Shown here piece after piece: positions 22,575 to 34,100 of a stretch of DNA of 64,000 nt. Numbering within the stretch: position 1 is the first letter of the stretch; each line of letters starts with the position of its first letter. The notes under the pieces were generated by a model. It saw only the letters and a list, made by a program, of their open reading frames with translations. It had not been told where the DNA came from and did not search any database. This DNA is from Hedera helix. Taxonomy: Eukaryota; Streptophyta; Magnoliopsida; Apiales; Araliaceae. The stretch covers positions 8,370,264-8,434,263 of the forward strand of contig OX359283.1 in the NCBI GenBank assembly GCA_947179155.2. The letters are read 5' to 3'. Position numbers and translations under genes: made by a program.

Positions 22575-23786
22575 TGTGACGACCCCAAATTCAGGTTCCA
22601 TAACCTCGGGTTTGGTTCTCACTGATCAATACATTACTAGTATTTAAATACACACATTGCATTTAAACTTAGCGGAATAATACGTATTGGTTCCTTACAA
22701 AAAGGTTACAATACTAGGTTCTATTAACCATAACATAAACAGTTCCTAACATAAGGAATTACAAAAGATTTACCAACAGTAAATACAATTCTAAACATTA
22801 ATTAACAAACATAATATAACTTAATTTCTGGCTTTCCCTTTTCCCTTATCCTTCTTGGAGCAGTCAGGTTTATCTGAAAAATGGTTCATGATATAGCAAG
22901 GATGAGCAACTAGTTTGCTCAGCAAGTTAAGAACAATCATAGAGATTTAATATATCATGAATGAATGGGAAATAACATCAATGGTTTCAACAATGGATAA
23001 AACAATTGTGAAATGAACAAGACTCAAATTTCATTGAACAGGAATATTCGAATCATAAATGCTGAGTGGTCAAGAAGGACCCTGAACTAACGAGGGTATA
23101 CTAGAGTTTCCTCTGACCCTTTAAGTAGTTTTGGTTTTCAAGGGGATCAGCCTATTCAACCTGCTGTATATGCATTACATTTAGTCAACTGGCGCTAAAG
23201 TCGGTTTCCCGACATAAAATCCCCTAATTTAGGGTTGTTCAATTATCAGACTTAACATGAGAAATCCGCACCCAGCAATGGTTTGGATATGCTTTTAAAA
23301 GTATTCAAGTTATTGAATTTATAAACGCAATGTCTAGCTGAACTATTAGCTTAAGACATCTTTAATACAGTTCATGAATCAAGGATTATTAAGCTCAAAT
23401 GCACTATGTGTGATTTCATAAACAATATGGATGTGGGATAATTTTAAATAATTAAACCACTTCAAGCTTTGACAATAAATACAAGTATAGAAATTTGTTC
23501 AACAATAATTGAGTAAAGTTAGAGAACTTGCCTTGTGTGTTGTTTATTGCTAACCGATTCAATTTAATTTCCTTTGAATAGACCTAACAATTAATCATGT
23601 TGATCTTTAAATTAGTATCATATATACATTTATATGATAACCTCTATACTTCTTGCACCTCTGACACTTAACCACATAATCATATAGTTAAAGGTATATA
23701 AACACTTAGGAAATATTATCATCACTTGATAATATTTCAATCACATAAAACCTATATTAATTATTTAATATAGTTCAAACTCTTAT

Positions 23787-24160
23787 CTAATATTATTAAC
23801 AATTTAATAATATTTTATTAGTCTTATAATATTATTATTCATTTAATAATATTTTATTCATCTATTAATATTATTATTCATTTAATAATATTTTATTCAA
23901 TATATAATATTATTAACTATTTAATGATATTTTATTAATTATCCAATATTATTAATTATTTAATAATATTTTAATCTCTTATTAATTATTTAATAATATT
24001 TTAATTATTTATTAATATTATTAACCATTTAATAATATTTTAATCATTTATTAATATTATTAACCATTTAATAATATTTTAATCACTTATTAATATTATT
24101 ATCCATTTAATAATATTTTAATCACTTACTAATGTCATTAATTATTTAATAACATTTTCA
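23787..24160 (-). repeat. AT hairpin array in solo LTR 2
   Basis: About ten diverged units of TAATATTATTA ... TTTAATAATATT, homologous to 16339-17075 but shorter. Confidence 0.83.
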
Positions 24161-25648
24161 TCATATACCAATTAGTCACTAATAGACTTTATATATATAT
24201 ATTGATTTAATATTCAAACACTTTCATTTTACAAGTTTATCTTAGGTTTTAAGTCCCTAAGTGTTTTGTTTAGACTTTTCATTAACCGACAAGTTAAACC
24301 GGAGTTCCAACTTGATAAAACTTTAAAATATCAAAATTTGGACTTTTTAAATTTGTATCAGCGCTGGCGGCGCTAGTCCTAGGGTTATTTGAGAGTTGTC
24401 AGCGCTCAAAACAGAATGTCCGAGCGCTGGCGGCGCTAACTTTGGCTATCCGGACCTCCTTTCGAAAAACTGCCATAAACTTTTTATACGGAAATATTTT
24501 GAGGTGATTTTTGAGTCTAAATTCATTAGAATTTCATGATCTACAATTTCTCTTTAGATCACAAATCCAAATTCCAAACGGAACTGGACTAAAAACTGCT
24601 TACAATGACAAAGTGAAAAACTAACTTCACAAATCCTTAATTTTATTGGTTCAAACTCGAAATAAATAAACTCTACACATCCAAATGACATCAACTAAGC
24701 GTTGTTGTCTTTCTAACTTCTTATTTTACAATATTTCATGGTTCAATCACATTTTTGAAAACGTTTTACACGAAAATTACGGATCGAACCACCTAAGGTT
24801 TAAAAACGACATCTTTTGCGGTAAAAGCTATAACTTCTTTGTTTTTCAATATTTTCGAAAGCTTCAAGTTGAATTTTCTTTAAAACTCATAGATCTAACT
24901 TTCTAGCCATAAAAATCTAATTTTTAACTTGTATATTTTAAAATACAACATTAAACACAACATGCTTAGTTAGGTTTTACCGGTAAAAATACACTATGAA
25001 CATTTCTTATGTTTTTATGCAAAATACACATACCAAATCATGATATAAACACTTCATACTATGAATATTCATATATTACATAGATAAACATTTCTAGACC
25101 ATCAAAACGAGTTTTGATCGGTTAAAAATATATTTTAACCGATTAAAACACATATATGCTATAAAAATGAAATAAGAAATGGTTGGAACACTTTTAAACC
25201 TTAAGGTTTTTTGTGTTCTTCTTCTCCTCCTACCAAAGTATAATATGAGGTTAATGGACATTCACCAAGCTTTTCTTCTTGCTATTTCTTACAACTCACT
25301 AGTTTGATCTCTATATCTGTCTTGAAAATACTCTCTCTTTTCTCTCTTGAGCTCTAGCAATTCTCCAACCAACATAATACATATATGAGGCACTCCTTAT
25401 ATAGCACAATGGTAACCCTATATTAGCCTCCCTAATCCACTAGTGTTTGTGAAATTAGAGCCTAAATGAGATTACTATTGCTTGGATTGACATTGTGAAT
25501 GACAAGGGAAAAAACTAGAGTTGTTCAACAACTAAAACCAAGAGTGAAAATGAAGCAACATTGCACCAACAAGTCACCCAATTGAGCTCCATAAAGCTGC
25601 CGGCAATCCCTCAAAATCCCTTCCAAATTTGCTTTATTTTACTTAGAT

Positions 25649-25708
<60 letters not shown>
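25649..25708. repeat. (TA)n microsatellite
   Basis: About 60 bases of TA dinucleotide with one CA interruption, inside solo LTR 2. Shorter TA runs occupy the same LTR position at 18401-18421 and about 63048-63080. Confidence 0.95.
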
Positions 25709-25710
<2 letters not shown>

Positions 25711-26145
25711 GTTTGACTATAATTTTGACTTCTATTTGAACTCTACCTTGGACTTAAGATTTAAATAAATTGGGCTCATTCAATAATTTGTTTGGGCTCA
25801 ATTTATTTATCTCCATTGGGCTAACATTATATTTTAAATTTAATTAAATCAAGCATTGGCTTGTAGAATTAATTACAAGGACTAAGTTTTAATCAATCAC
25901 ATGGACTACTAGGTTAATTAATTTGATCTAATTTAATACCTCATTTGGATTAAAAATATAATCCAATTAGATTTCCTTTAATTAATTAGAACACCTTACT
26001 TCATTACATTTAATAAATATACGCATACACAAGTATATTCATTCAATTTATTTAATGCACAATTAATTAGTACAAAAAATTTAATTCATTGTTAATTATT
26101 TAATAATTATAATTACAATGTCTAATAGAATTCGTGGTCATTACA

Positions 26146-27653
26146 GACAACTTGCAAGTGCTATGAACAATCGTCTGCAAGGAACCTTGCCTAGTGACGC
26201 TGAAGTCAATCCAAAGAGGGACGATAAGGAGCAACGTAATGCAGTTACATTGCGTAGTGGTAGACCTTTACTAGATACAACTGGAGAAACCATTGCAGTG
26301 CCACCAACCCAAATTGAAGAGGAAGTAGTTGTTGAGGCAGAAAATACAATAAGTGGTGAGGCAGAAATTATGGAAGAAGTCCAAGAATTAGTCCCCATAG
26401 TCAACAAGATCATTCCAAAAGTTCAACCTATGCATTTCCTCAAAGGCAGCAAAAAAAGAAACTGGATAAACAGTTTTTAAAATTTTTGAAGGTCTTAAAA
26501 AGCTACACATAAATATTCTATTTGCTAAAGCTTTGGAACAAATGTCAAGCTATATGAAATTCATGAAAGATATACTGTCCAAGAAGAGAAAGTTTGGTGA
26601 CTATGAGATGGTTGCACTAACAGAGGAATGCAGTACAGTTCTACAGAAGAAGCTTCCTCCAAAGCTAAAGGACCCTGGGAGTTTCACCGTTCCTTGTTCT
26701 ATTGGAAGTGAATTTAATGGCAAAACATTATGTGATCTTGGAACAAGCATCAATCTTATGCCATTGTCTATCTATAGGAAGCTGGGGTTGCACGAAGCCA
26801 AGGCCACTAGTGTTACTCTACAACTTGCTAATAGATCTCTGACATACCCTAAAGGAATTGTGGAAGATGCACTGGTAAAGGTTAACAAGTTCATCTTTCC
26901 AACTAACTTTATAGTTCTGGACTTTGAGGAGGATAGGGAGGTGCCTATCATATTATGACATCCATTTATAGTGACCGGAAGAACTATTATTGATGTCCAA
27001 AAGGGAGAGCTCACCATGAGCGTCTAGGATCAAGAAAGAACATTCAATTTCTTCAAATCTATGAAGTTTTCGGGTGACTCTGAAGAGGGCTTTAGAGTTG
27101 ATGTGGTTCACAAGGTTGTAAATGAAGTTTTCATGGAAACTTGTATTTCTGATCTATTAGAGGCTTCGATCATTGGAACCACTACTACAAAAGATCCTAC
27201 TAATATAGAATGCATAAAATATTTGGATGCGTCTCCTTGATTTATCAAGTTCAAACAGCATTATGAATCCTTGGAACAAGCAGGAACTTCTACTTCAAAT
27301 TTATCCAAGGAGGAAGCATCAGTACTGGATCTCAAACCGTTATCGAGTCATTTGCGGTATGCTTTTCTAGGAAAAGAATCTACTTTGCCTGTTATAATCT
27401 CTGCAGCTTTAAATGAGGAATATGAAAGTGATCTTTTAAGTGTGCTTAGGAAGTATAAGACATCTTTGGGGTGGACTATATCAGACATAAAAGGGATTAG
27501 TCCATCCATTTGTATACACAAAATCTTATTGGAAGATGACGCCAAGCTAACCATTGAGCCTCAAAGACGTCTCAACCCCATTATGAAAGAGGTAGTGAAG
27601 AAAGAAATCATTAAATGGCTTGATACTGGAATTATATATCCTATCTCTGACTG
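26146..27653 (+). pseudogene. Athila gag end, protease and start of RT
   Basis: Continues the gag frame after the solo LTR (QGTLPSDAEVNPK, a gag-pol landmark). A frameshift lies near 26455. The aspartic protease region has DLGTSINLMP near 26738, and a TGA at 26956 stands where CGA is expected. The N-terminal RT region ends at YPISD (27653), exactly where LTR-A begins. The rest of pol resumes at 51407 on the far side of the array, with the central RT missing. Protease would cleave Gag-Pol; RT would copy the RNA. Confidence 0.85.
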
Positions 27654-30600
27654 TGTGACGCCCCCAAAATTCGGGTACTAGTACCTCGAATTCAGTGCTC
27701 ACGCAAAATACATCCAATATCTGCTAAACAACATTTAATACTAGTGCGGAAAATGTAAATAAACATATGTTGTTTATTACCAAAGCTTTCTAGTCCCAAG
27801 GTCTACAACCTTTACGAAATACATCACAAACTACCAAAAAGGTTACCAAAGGTTTGTGTTATATCGCATCATACATGTACTACCAAAATATGAAACAGGC
27901 AAACTGCTATCCAGCTTAATCAAGAATTCATCTTTCCTTTGCCTTTGTCCTTACTCGAGCCTTCAGGTTTGACTGCAATTATTTTCATGATATAGCAAGG
28001 GTGAGCAACTAGCTTGCTCAGCAAGTTTTAAATGAACAATATAATATATCATGAATGAATCGAAATAATAATCGAGTTGTTTTAATAATGTAGGCTCAAT
28101 GATAAAACTGAATAACATGATCAGTACTCAAATGAATAATTGAAGAGTTGATTAATAACTGAACAATGTAATCAAGACTTAGATGAAACAATGAAGACTT
28201 GATTATTGATTTCTGAGTGGTCCAATAGACCATGAACGCCAAGGCAACATCAGTCATTTGACTGACCCTTTTATATCCGTCAGTTGTACCCGAGGGGATC
28301 AGCCTCTAGTACACCATGTGTATGCATAACATTAAACTCTGACTGTATCGGATGACCGACACTTATATTCTCCCCAATTTAGGGTTTGTTCTCTCAGTAC
28401 AAGAATCCTTACCAACTACTAGTTTGGATAGCTTTTATGTTAATATTCAATGTCTGGCTGAATCAATTAGCATAGACTATTTCTTAAACAGTTCATGAAT
28501 GCAAGAACTTTAAATATATGACAGTTCGATAATAGAACTTGAATCCAGCATGCACTATGTGCGAATGTCAAAGGTAATATCGATGTGGAATAATCTTGTA
28601 ATAATTAAACCACCTGAAATATAATTTGAAAGTGTAACTCTAGTTTGAGTTAGGGAACTTGCAATAAATATAATTCGTAAACTTTCACAATATAGAGTTG
28701 TGTAAGGTTAAGGAACTTGCCTGGTGCGCGAATTACGTCTACTTCGCTTAATCTAAACTTTCCTTGAAGACCTAACATTGAAAATGTTGGCCTAATAGTT
28801 AGAACAACACATAATCGCTTCACTTAAGTATTTAAGTTTACTATCATATAAACACCTTGGAGTATCATACAATTCCACATCATATATCCTCAATAAAATA
28901 TTCACCGAACTAAGGTTAATGATTTAATTATCTCATACCATTTAAACCCCTAAACAACCTATCATAAATGCTTGGTTGTTCCAAATAATTTCCTTGACTC
29001 CCTTATTTATCATTTAATAAATAAATAATTACATGATAACCTCAACTATTCAATAATAGTTAATTATTATTAATTACCTTATTTATTATTTAATAAAATA
29101 ATAAATAATTAACTAATTAGTTTCAATTTCATTTAATTATTATTAATTAAATAACAATTTGTTAATTATCCTTACCTATTATAGGTTAAATAATAGGCAA
29201 TTACCTTATTTTATCTTATCTTTCTTTAATTATTATTTCATCCAATAATAATTAATTAATTAATTACCTTTATTACTCTTTAATCATTATTTAATGTTAA
29301 ACAATGATTTAATACCTTTACTTATTATTCAATCCCCATTAAATAATAAATATTCACTTTATTGACTTCAACTCTTCTTAAATTATTATTTAACGTTAGT
29401 CAAATAATAATTAATTAATTGTATTTATCTCTCTTTTAATCATCATTTAATATTGATCAATTATCTTTACTTATTATTTAATAAATAATTAACTATTTTA
29501 GTTTACTATTCACAGTTCACTACTGGCATTATATTGCACCTACATCATTCTGTCGTCGAGTGCAGGTCGTAGAGTCAAAATCGTAGAGTCAAAATCGTAG
29601 AGTCAAGTCGTAGAGTCAAAATCGTAGAGTCATAATCGTAGAGTCAAAATCGTAGAGTCAAGTCGTAGAGTCAAATTCGTAGAGTCAAAATCGTAGAGTC
29701 AAGTCGTAGAGTTAAAATTTAAGCAGGAGTTTTCCAGATTTTCTGCTTCTTAGTGCATCCGGATGTACTTTGGTTCAAACATTTTTAGAATGAGCTATAC
29801 ACCTCAAAATCATGCACGGTCGGATCTTATGGACTCATACCTTGATCCTTTACCCCATAGTATTTTTCAAATAATTTTTCAGAAGCATTAAATACCGAAA
29901 TTATCAAGCTACTCTCAACAATGCTATAAAATGGACTGTTTTGGTAGAAAAATCATGACTAAAAGTATACACCATAACTTTTGGTGATTCAAATTGGGTT
30001 TTCTTCTAAACTCATAGGTCTGTCCAGGAAAAATAATAACCATCCCAAACAAGTTGAAGGGCTTAGAGATATAAGACCTTAAACCACACTAACTCACACA
30101 GTTTTTCCGAAATAGGTGGTTTTATGCACTCTTTCAATTTTAACCACGTAGATGTGCATAATAACACATGATAAGCTTATTGAAACATACATTTACTACT
30201 CTAGCATGAATATGATCACTTAGAGCTCTTAATCTAGCTTCCTACCATAAAAAGCACAAAGCATGGCCATGGAAGCATAAAACTGAAACTTTGAGATGTG
30301 TACTACCTTTGTGATCTAATGGCTGGCCTTCTCTTCCTCCCGAAGTATGTGACAAAGGTATCGGACATCCAAGAGCCTTCCTTGAGCTTCCTATATCAAA
30401 CACTCAAGAGTCACTTTGTTATTTTCCTTTTTCTCACTATTTTTGCTTCTTTGCTCTCTGTTTTCTCTCTCTGCAAATGGACGGGAAGAAGAAATAATGG
30501 CTGGTATAAGAAATATACTATCCCAAGCTTTAGACAAAACTCTAATACATGGACTCTATAGCCTCCCCTATGCCTGACTTGCTCCCTTCTTTTGCCAACA

Positions 30601-31134
30601 AGCTGCTGCTTTCTTGAGCCAAGAGCTCCTACGCATGCTCTGCTCCTGAAACTTCGTCCCAAAATAGGTGTCACTCCTAATTTTCTACCGGGTTATGTTT
30701 TGCTGCTTGGGCTGGGTTACTACTTGCTTAGTTAATTAGACAATTGGTTTGTGTCCCAATTGAATGGTTAATTAGCAACTAGACTTGGGGTTGATGCAAT
30801 TTAAATACTTGGGCCAATTTAAAATACCCATTACCATTAATTACTAATTTTATTAATTAATTTATATATAATCCAATTAGACTTGCTATATTCAATTTAA
30901 TTGGATTTTTAATTAATCTAAGATCTTATCAATTTATTGATATTAATATTCTTAGATTAGTCCACTAATTTAATTATCCCATTAGTTGGACTCCCTTTAA
31001 TTTAATCCAAATATATTACTAATTTACTAATTTAATCGCATCGAGATTTAAATTAGTTCATAGAATATTCATTACATAAATAAATAAATTCATAATTTAT
31101 TTAAAATGAAATTTAAAATTTTGCGGACATTACA
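27654..31134 (-). repeat. LTR-A (3481 bp), 3' LTR of copy A
   Basis: On the - strand it starts TGTAATGTCCGC and ends GGGGGCGTCACA. It holds a leader block (30372-30331), donor-like CAAAG|GT (30306-30305), an 11-unit TCGTAGAGT minisatellite, an AT-rich region (28970-29500), a GGCTGATCCCCT block (about 28303-28292), a hairpin (28003-28019) and an acceptor-like TTGCAG (27974-27973). A weak TATA (GGCTATAGAG) lies near 30560. The short frames at 30298-30674 recur in all three LTRs only because the LTRs are repeats. Confidence 0.93.
29567..29717 (-). repeat. TCGTAGAGT minisatellite, 11 units (LTR-A)
   Basis: 13-14-bp units TCGTAGAGTCAAAA and TCGTAGAGTCAAG (+ strand reading). Copies B and C have 15 and 17 units, accounting for most of the LTR length difference. 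Confidence 0.93.
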
Positions 31135-31160
31135 TTCTCCCCCCCCCCCCCCCCCCCCTT
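31135..31160 (-). other. Polypurine tract of copy A with G20 run
   Basis: On the - strand a run of 20 G (31158-31139) followed by AGAA precedes the LTR start. The equivalent runs are 13 G in copy B (40698-40710) and 18 G in copy C (50277-50294). Confidence 0.85.
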
Positions 31161-31194
31161 ATAAGAATTGCGTCCCCGGAATTACTTCATAAGG

Positions 31195-34100
31195 TCACTC
31201 AAAAAGGTGCGGATAATTCTTTTTCATCTCTTCTTCTAATTCCCACGTAGCTTCCTCAACTGCGTGGTTCCTCCAGAGTACCTTGACCGAATGTATAACT
31301 TTATTCCTTAGCGTTTGTTCCTTCCTATCGAGTATCTGAATAGGAGTTTCCTCGTAGGATAAGTCCCTTTCGACTTGAATCGGCTCATAGGATATGACGT
31401 GCTTATATTCCGATTTATATGGCCGCAACACTGAAACATGAAACACATTGTGAACGTGCTCTAGTTCAGGAGGTAAGGCTACCTCGTACGCCACTTCACC
31501 TATCCGCTTTAGAATCTCAAATGGCCCTATGAACCTCAGGCTCAATTTTCCTTTCTTGCCAAACCTGATCTTCCCTTTCCAGGGAGATACCTTCAAAAAT
31601 ACGAAGCCGCCAACTTCAAAATCTCTCTTTTGACGATGCAAATCGGCATACTTCTTCTGTCGATCCTGAGCTGCTACTAATCGAGCTCTTATTATCCTAA
31701 TAGTATCCACGGTCTGTTGTACCAACTCCGGTCCTAGCAGTCTCCGTTCACCCACTTCGTCCCAACACAATGGTGTTCGACATTTCCTTCCGTATAGCGC
31801 TTCGTATGGCGGCATGCCAATACTAGCGTGATAGCTGTTATTATATGCGAACTCCACTAATGGCAAGTGGTCATCCCAACTGCCTTTGAGATCCATCACA
31901 CATGCTCTAAGCATATCCTCTAATGTTTGTATTGTCCTTTCGCTCTGTCCATCGGTTTGAGGATGATAGGCCGAGCTCAACCTCAGTTGTGTTCCTAATC
32001 TTTCTTGCAATCCTTTCCAAAATTTTGACGTGAAGTGCGGATCTCTATCAGAGACGATAGATACCGGTACTCCATGTCGTGACACTATCTCCTTCACATA
32101 CAGCTTTGCCAACTGTTCCAGACTATATTTGATCTTAATTGGTAGAAAGTGTGCGGACTTCGTCAAATGGTCCACAACCACCCAAATCGCATCATAACCT
32201 TTCTGCGTAGCTGGAAGTCCAACCACGAAATCCATCGTGATATGCTCCCATTTCCATTCCGGAATTTCTAATGGTTGTAGCAGTCCACTTGGTCTTTGGT
32301 GTTCTGCTTTAACTCTCTGACATGTTAAACATCTGCTAACACACTCAGCCACTTCTCTCTTCATGTTCGGCCACCAGAAGTGTTGCCGCAAATCCTGATA
32401 CATTTTCGTACTACCAGGATGAATTGAATACCTTGTGCTATGAGATTCTTGCAAAATCTCTTCTTTCAATTCCGGGACTAGCGGTATCCAGATCCTTCCT
32501 TCAAACCTTAGTAATCCTGTGTTATCAATCTTGTACTTCAGTTCCTCCCCTTCAGATAAACGCCTCTTGATACTGACACATTGTTCATCTATCTCTTGAG
32601 CCTCCTTTACCCTGTCTAGCATGGTCGGACTTGCTGCCACTGCGAACAGCTTTTCATCCGAATCCTTCGGATGCTTTACTTCTAATTCTAGCTTTTCCAT
32701 TTCTCTTATTAGTTCATCTTGAGTAGTTAACATCATCAACTTCTCTCTACCTTTCCTGCTTAAAGCATCAGCTACTACATTTGCTTTTCCTGGATGGTAT
32801 AGAATCTCACAATCATAGTCCTTGATCAATTCCAACCATCGCCTCTGTCTCATGTTTAGCTCCTTTTGAGTGAAGATATACTTCAGACTTTTATGGTCTG
32901 TGTATATTTCACACTTCTCCCCATATAGGTAGTGCCTCCAAATCTTTAGCGCGAACACTACAGCTGCTAACTCCAGGTCGTGAGTTGGATACCCCTTCTC
33001 ATAGTCCTTTAGCTGTCTTGACGCGTACGCAATGACCTTTCCGTGTTGCATTAGTACACAACCAAGTCCCTTGTGAGACGCGTCACTATATACCACAAAT
33101 CCCCCTGTATCATCTGGTAATGACAATACGGGTGCTTCACTAAGCCTCTTCTTCAGCTCCATAAAACTTGTTTCGCATTTTTCCGTCCATACGAATTTAA
33201 CCATTTTCCTTGTCAAGTTGGTTAGCGGTGACACTATTTTGGAAAAATCCTGAATGAACCTCCAATAGTAACCCGCCAAACCAAGAAAACTTCTGACTTC
33301 TGTTGGTGTCTTCGGCTGCTCCCAGTTTATAACCGCCTCTACCTTTGTTGGATCTACCGAAATTCCGTCCTTATCAATCACGTGCCCTAGAAACTGTACC
33401 CTTTGCAACCAAAATTCACATTTTGAGAACTTTGCATACAACTTTTCCTTCCTTAATGTCTCCAACACTATTCTTAAGTATTCGACGTGTTCCTCCTCAG
33501 TCTTCGAGTATACCAGAATATCGTCGATAAATACTACAACAAATTTGTCCATGTACTGCTTGAACACCCTGTTCATCATATCCATAAATGCTGCTGGCGC
33601 ATTTGTTAGTCCGAATGACATCACCAAAAACTCAAAGTGCCCGTATCGAGTTCTGAATGCTGTCTTCGGCACATCTTCTGTCCTTACCTTCAATTGGTGA
33701 TAACCGGTCCTCAAGTCTATCTTTGAAAAGTACTTCGCTCCCTTAAGCTGATCAAATAGATCGTCAATCCTAGGTAGCGGGTATCTGTTCTTAATCGTAA
33801 CTTTGTTCAACTCTCGGTAGTCGATGCAAAGCCTTAGGGATCCATCCTTCTTCTTTACAAATAATACTGGTGCTCCCCACGGAGACACACTTGGCCTAAT
33901 ATAAACCTTATCTAGTAATTCTTGTAGTTGTATCATTAATTCCTTCATCTCCACTGGCGCCATTCTATATGGTGCTTTCGAAATTGGTGCGGTCCCTGGC
34001 ACTAAGTCGATTACGAACTCAATTTCCCTATCGGGTGGCAAACCCGACAATTCCTCTGGGAAGACATCGACGAATTCCCTTACCACAGGTATCTGTCCCA

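Larger units (their letters stand above)
22575..26145 (-). mobile_element. Solo LTR of the Tekay-like family, copy 2
   Basis: + strand ends are TGTGACGACCCC and GGTCATTACA, as in copy 1, with 3571 bases and no internal region. Flanks are GATAG (left) and GACAA (right), probably a 5-base duplication with two later transitions, since Athila gag continues across it. On the - strand it has a leader block (25263-25219), donor-like AAG|GT (25199-25198), a hairpin array, a GAGCAA/TTGCTC hairpin (22904-22920) and an acceptor-like TTTCAG (22875-22874). A TA microsatellite lies near the promoter end. No gene is seen. Confidence 0.87.

Noticed and set aside
29567..29717. CRISPR-like array
   Set aside because: Direct 13-14-bp repeats without unique spacers, in a plant LTR.
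30298..30674. Short frames on both strands repeated at 39878-40233 and 49436-49812
   Set aside because: They lie in the promoter/leader part of the three LTRs and recur only because the LTRs are near-identical; no family resemblance.
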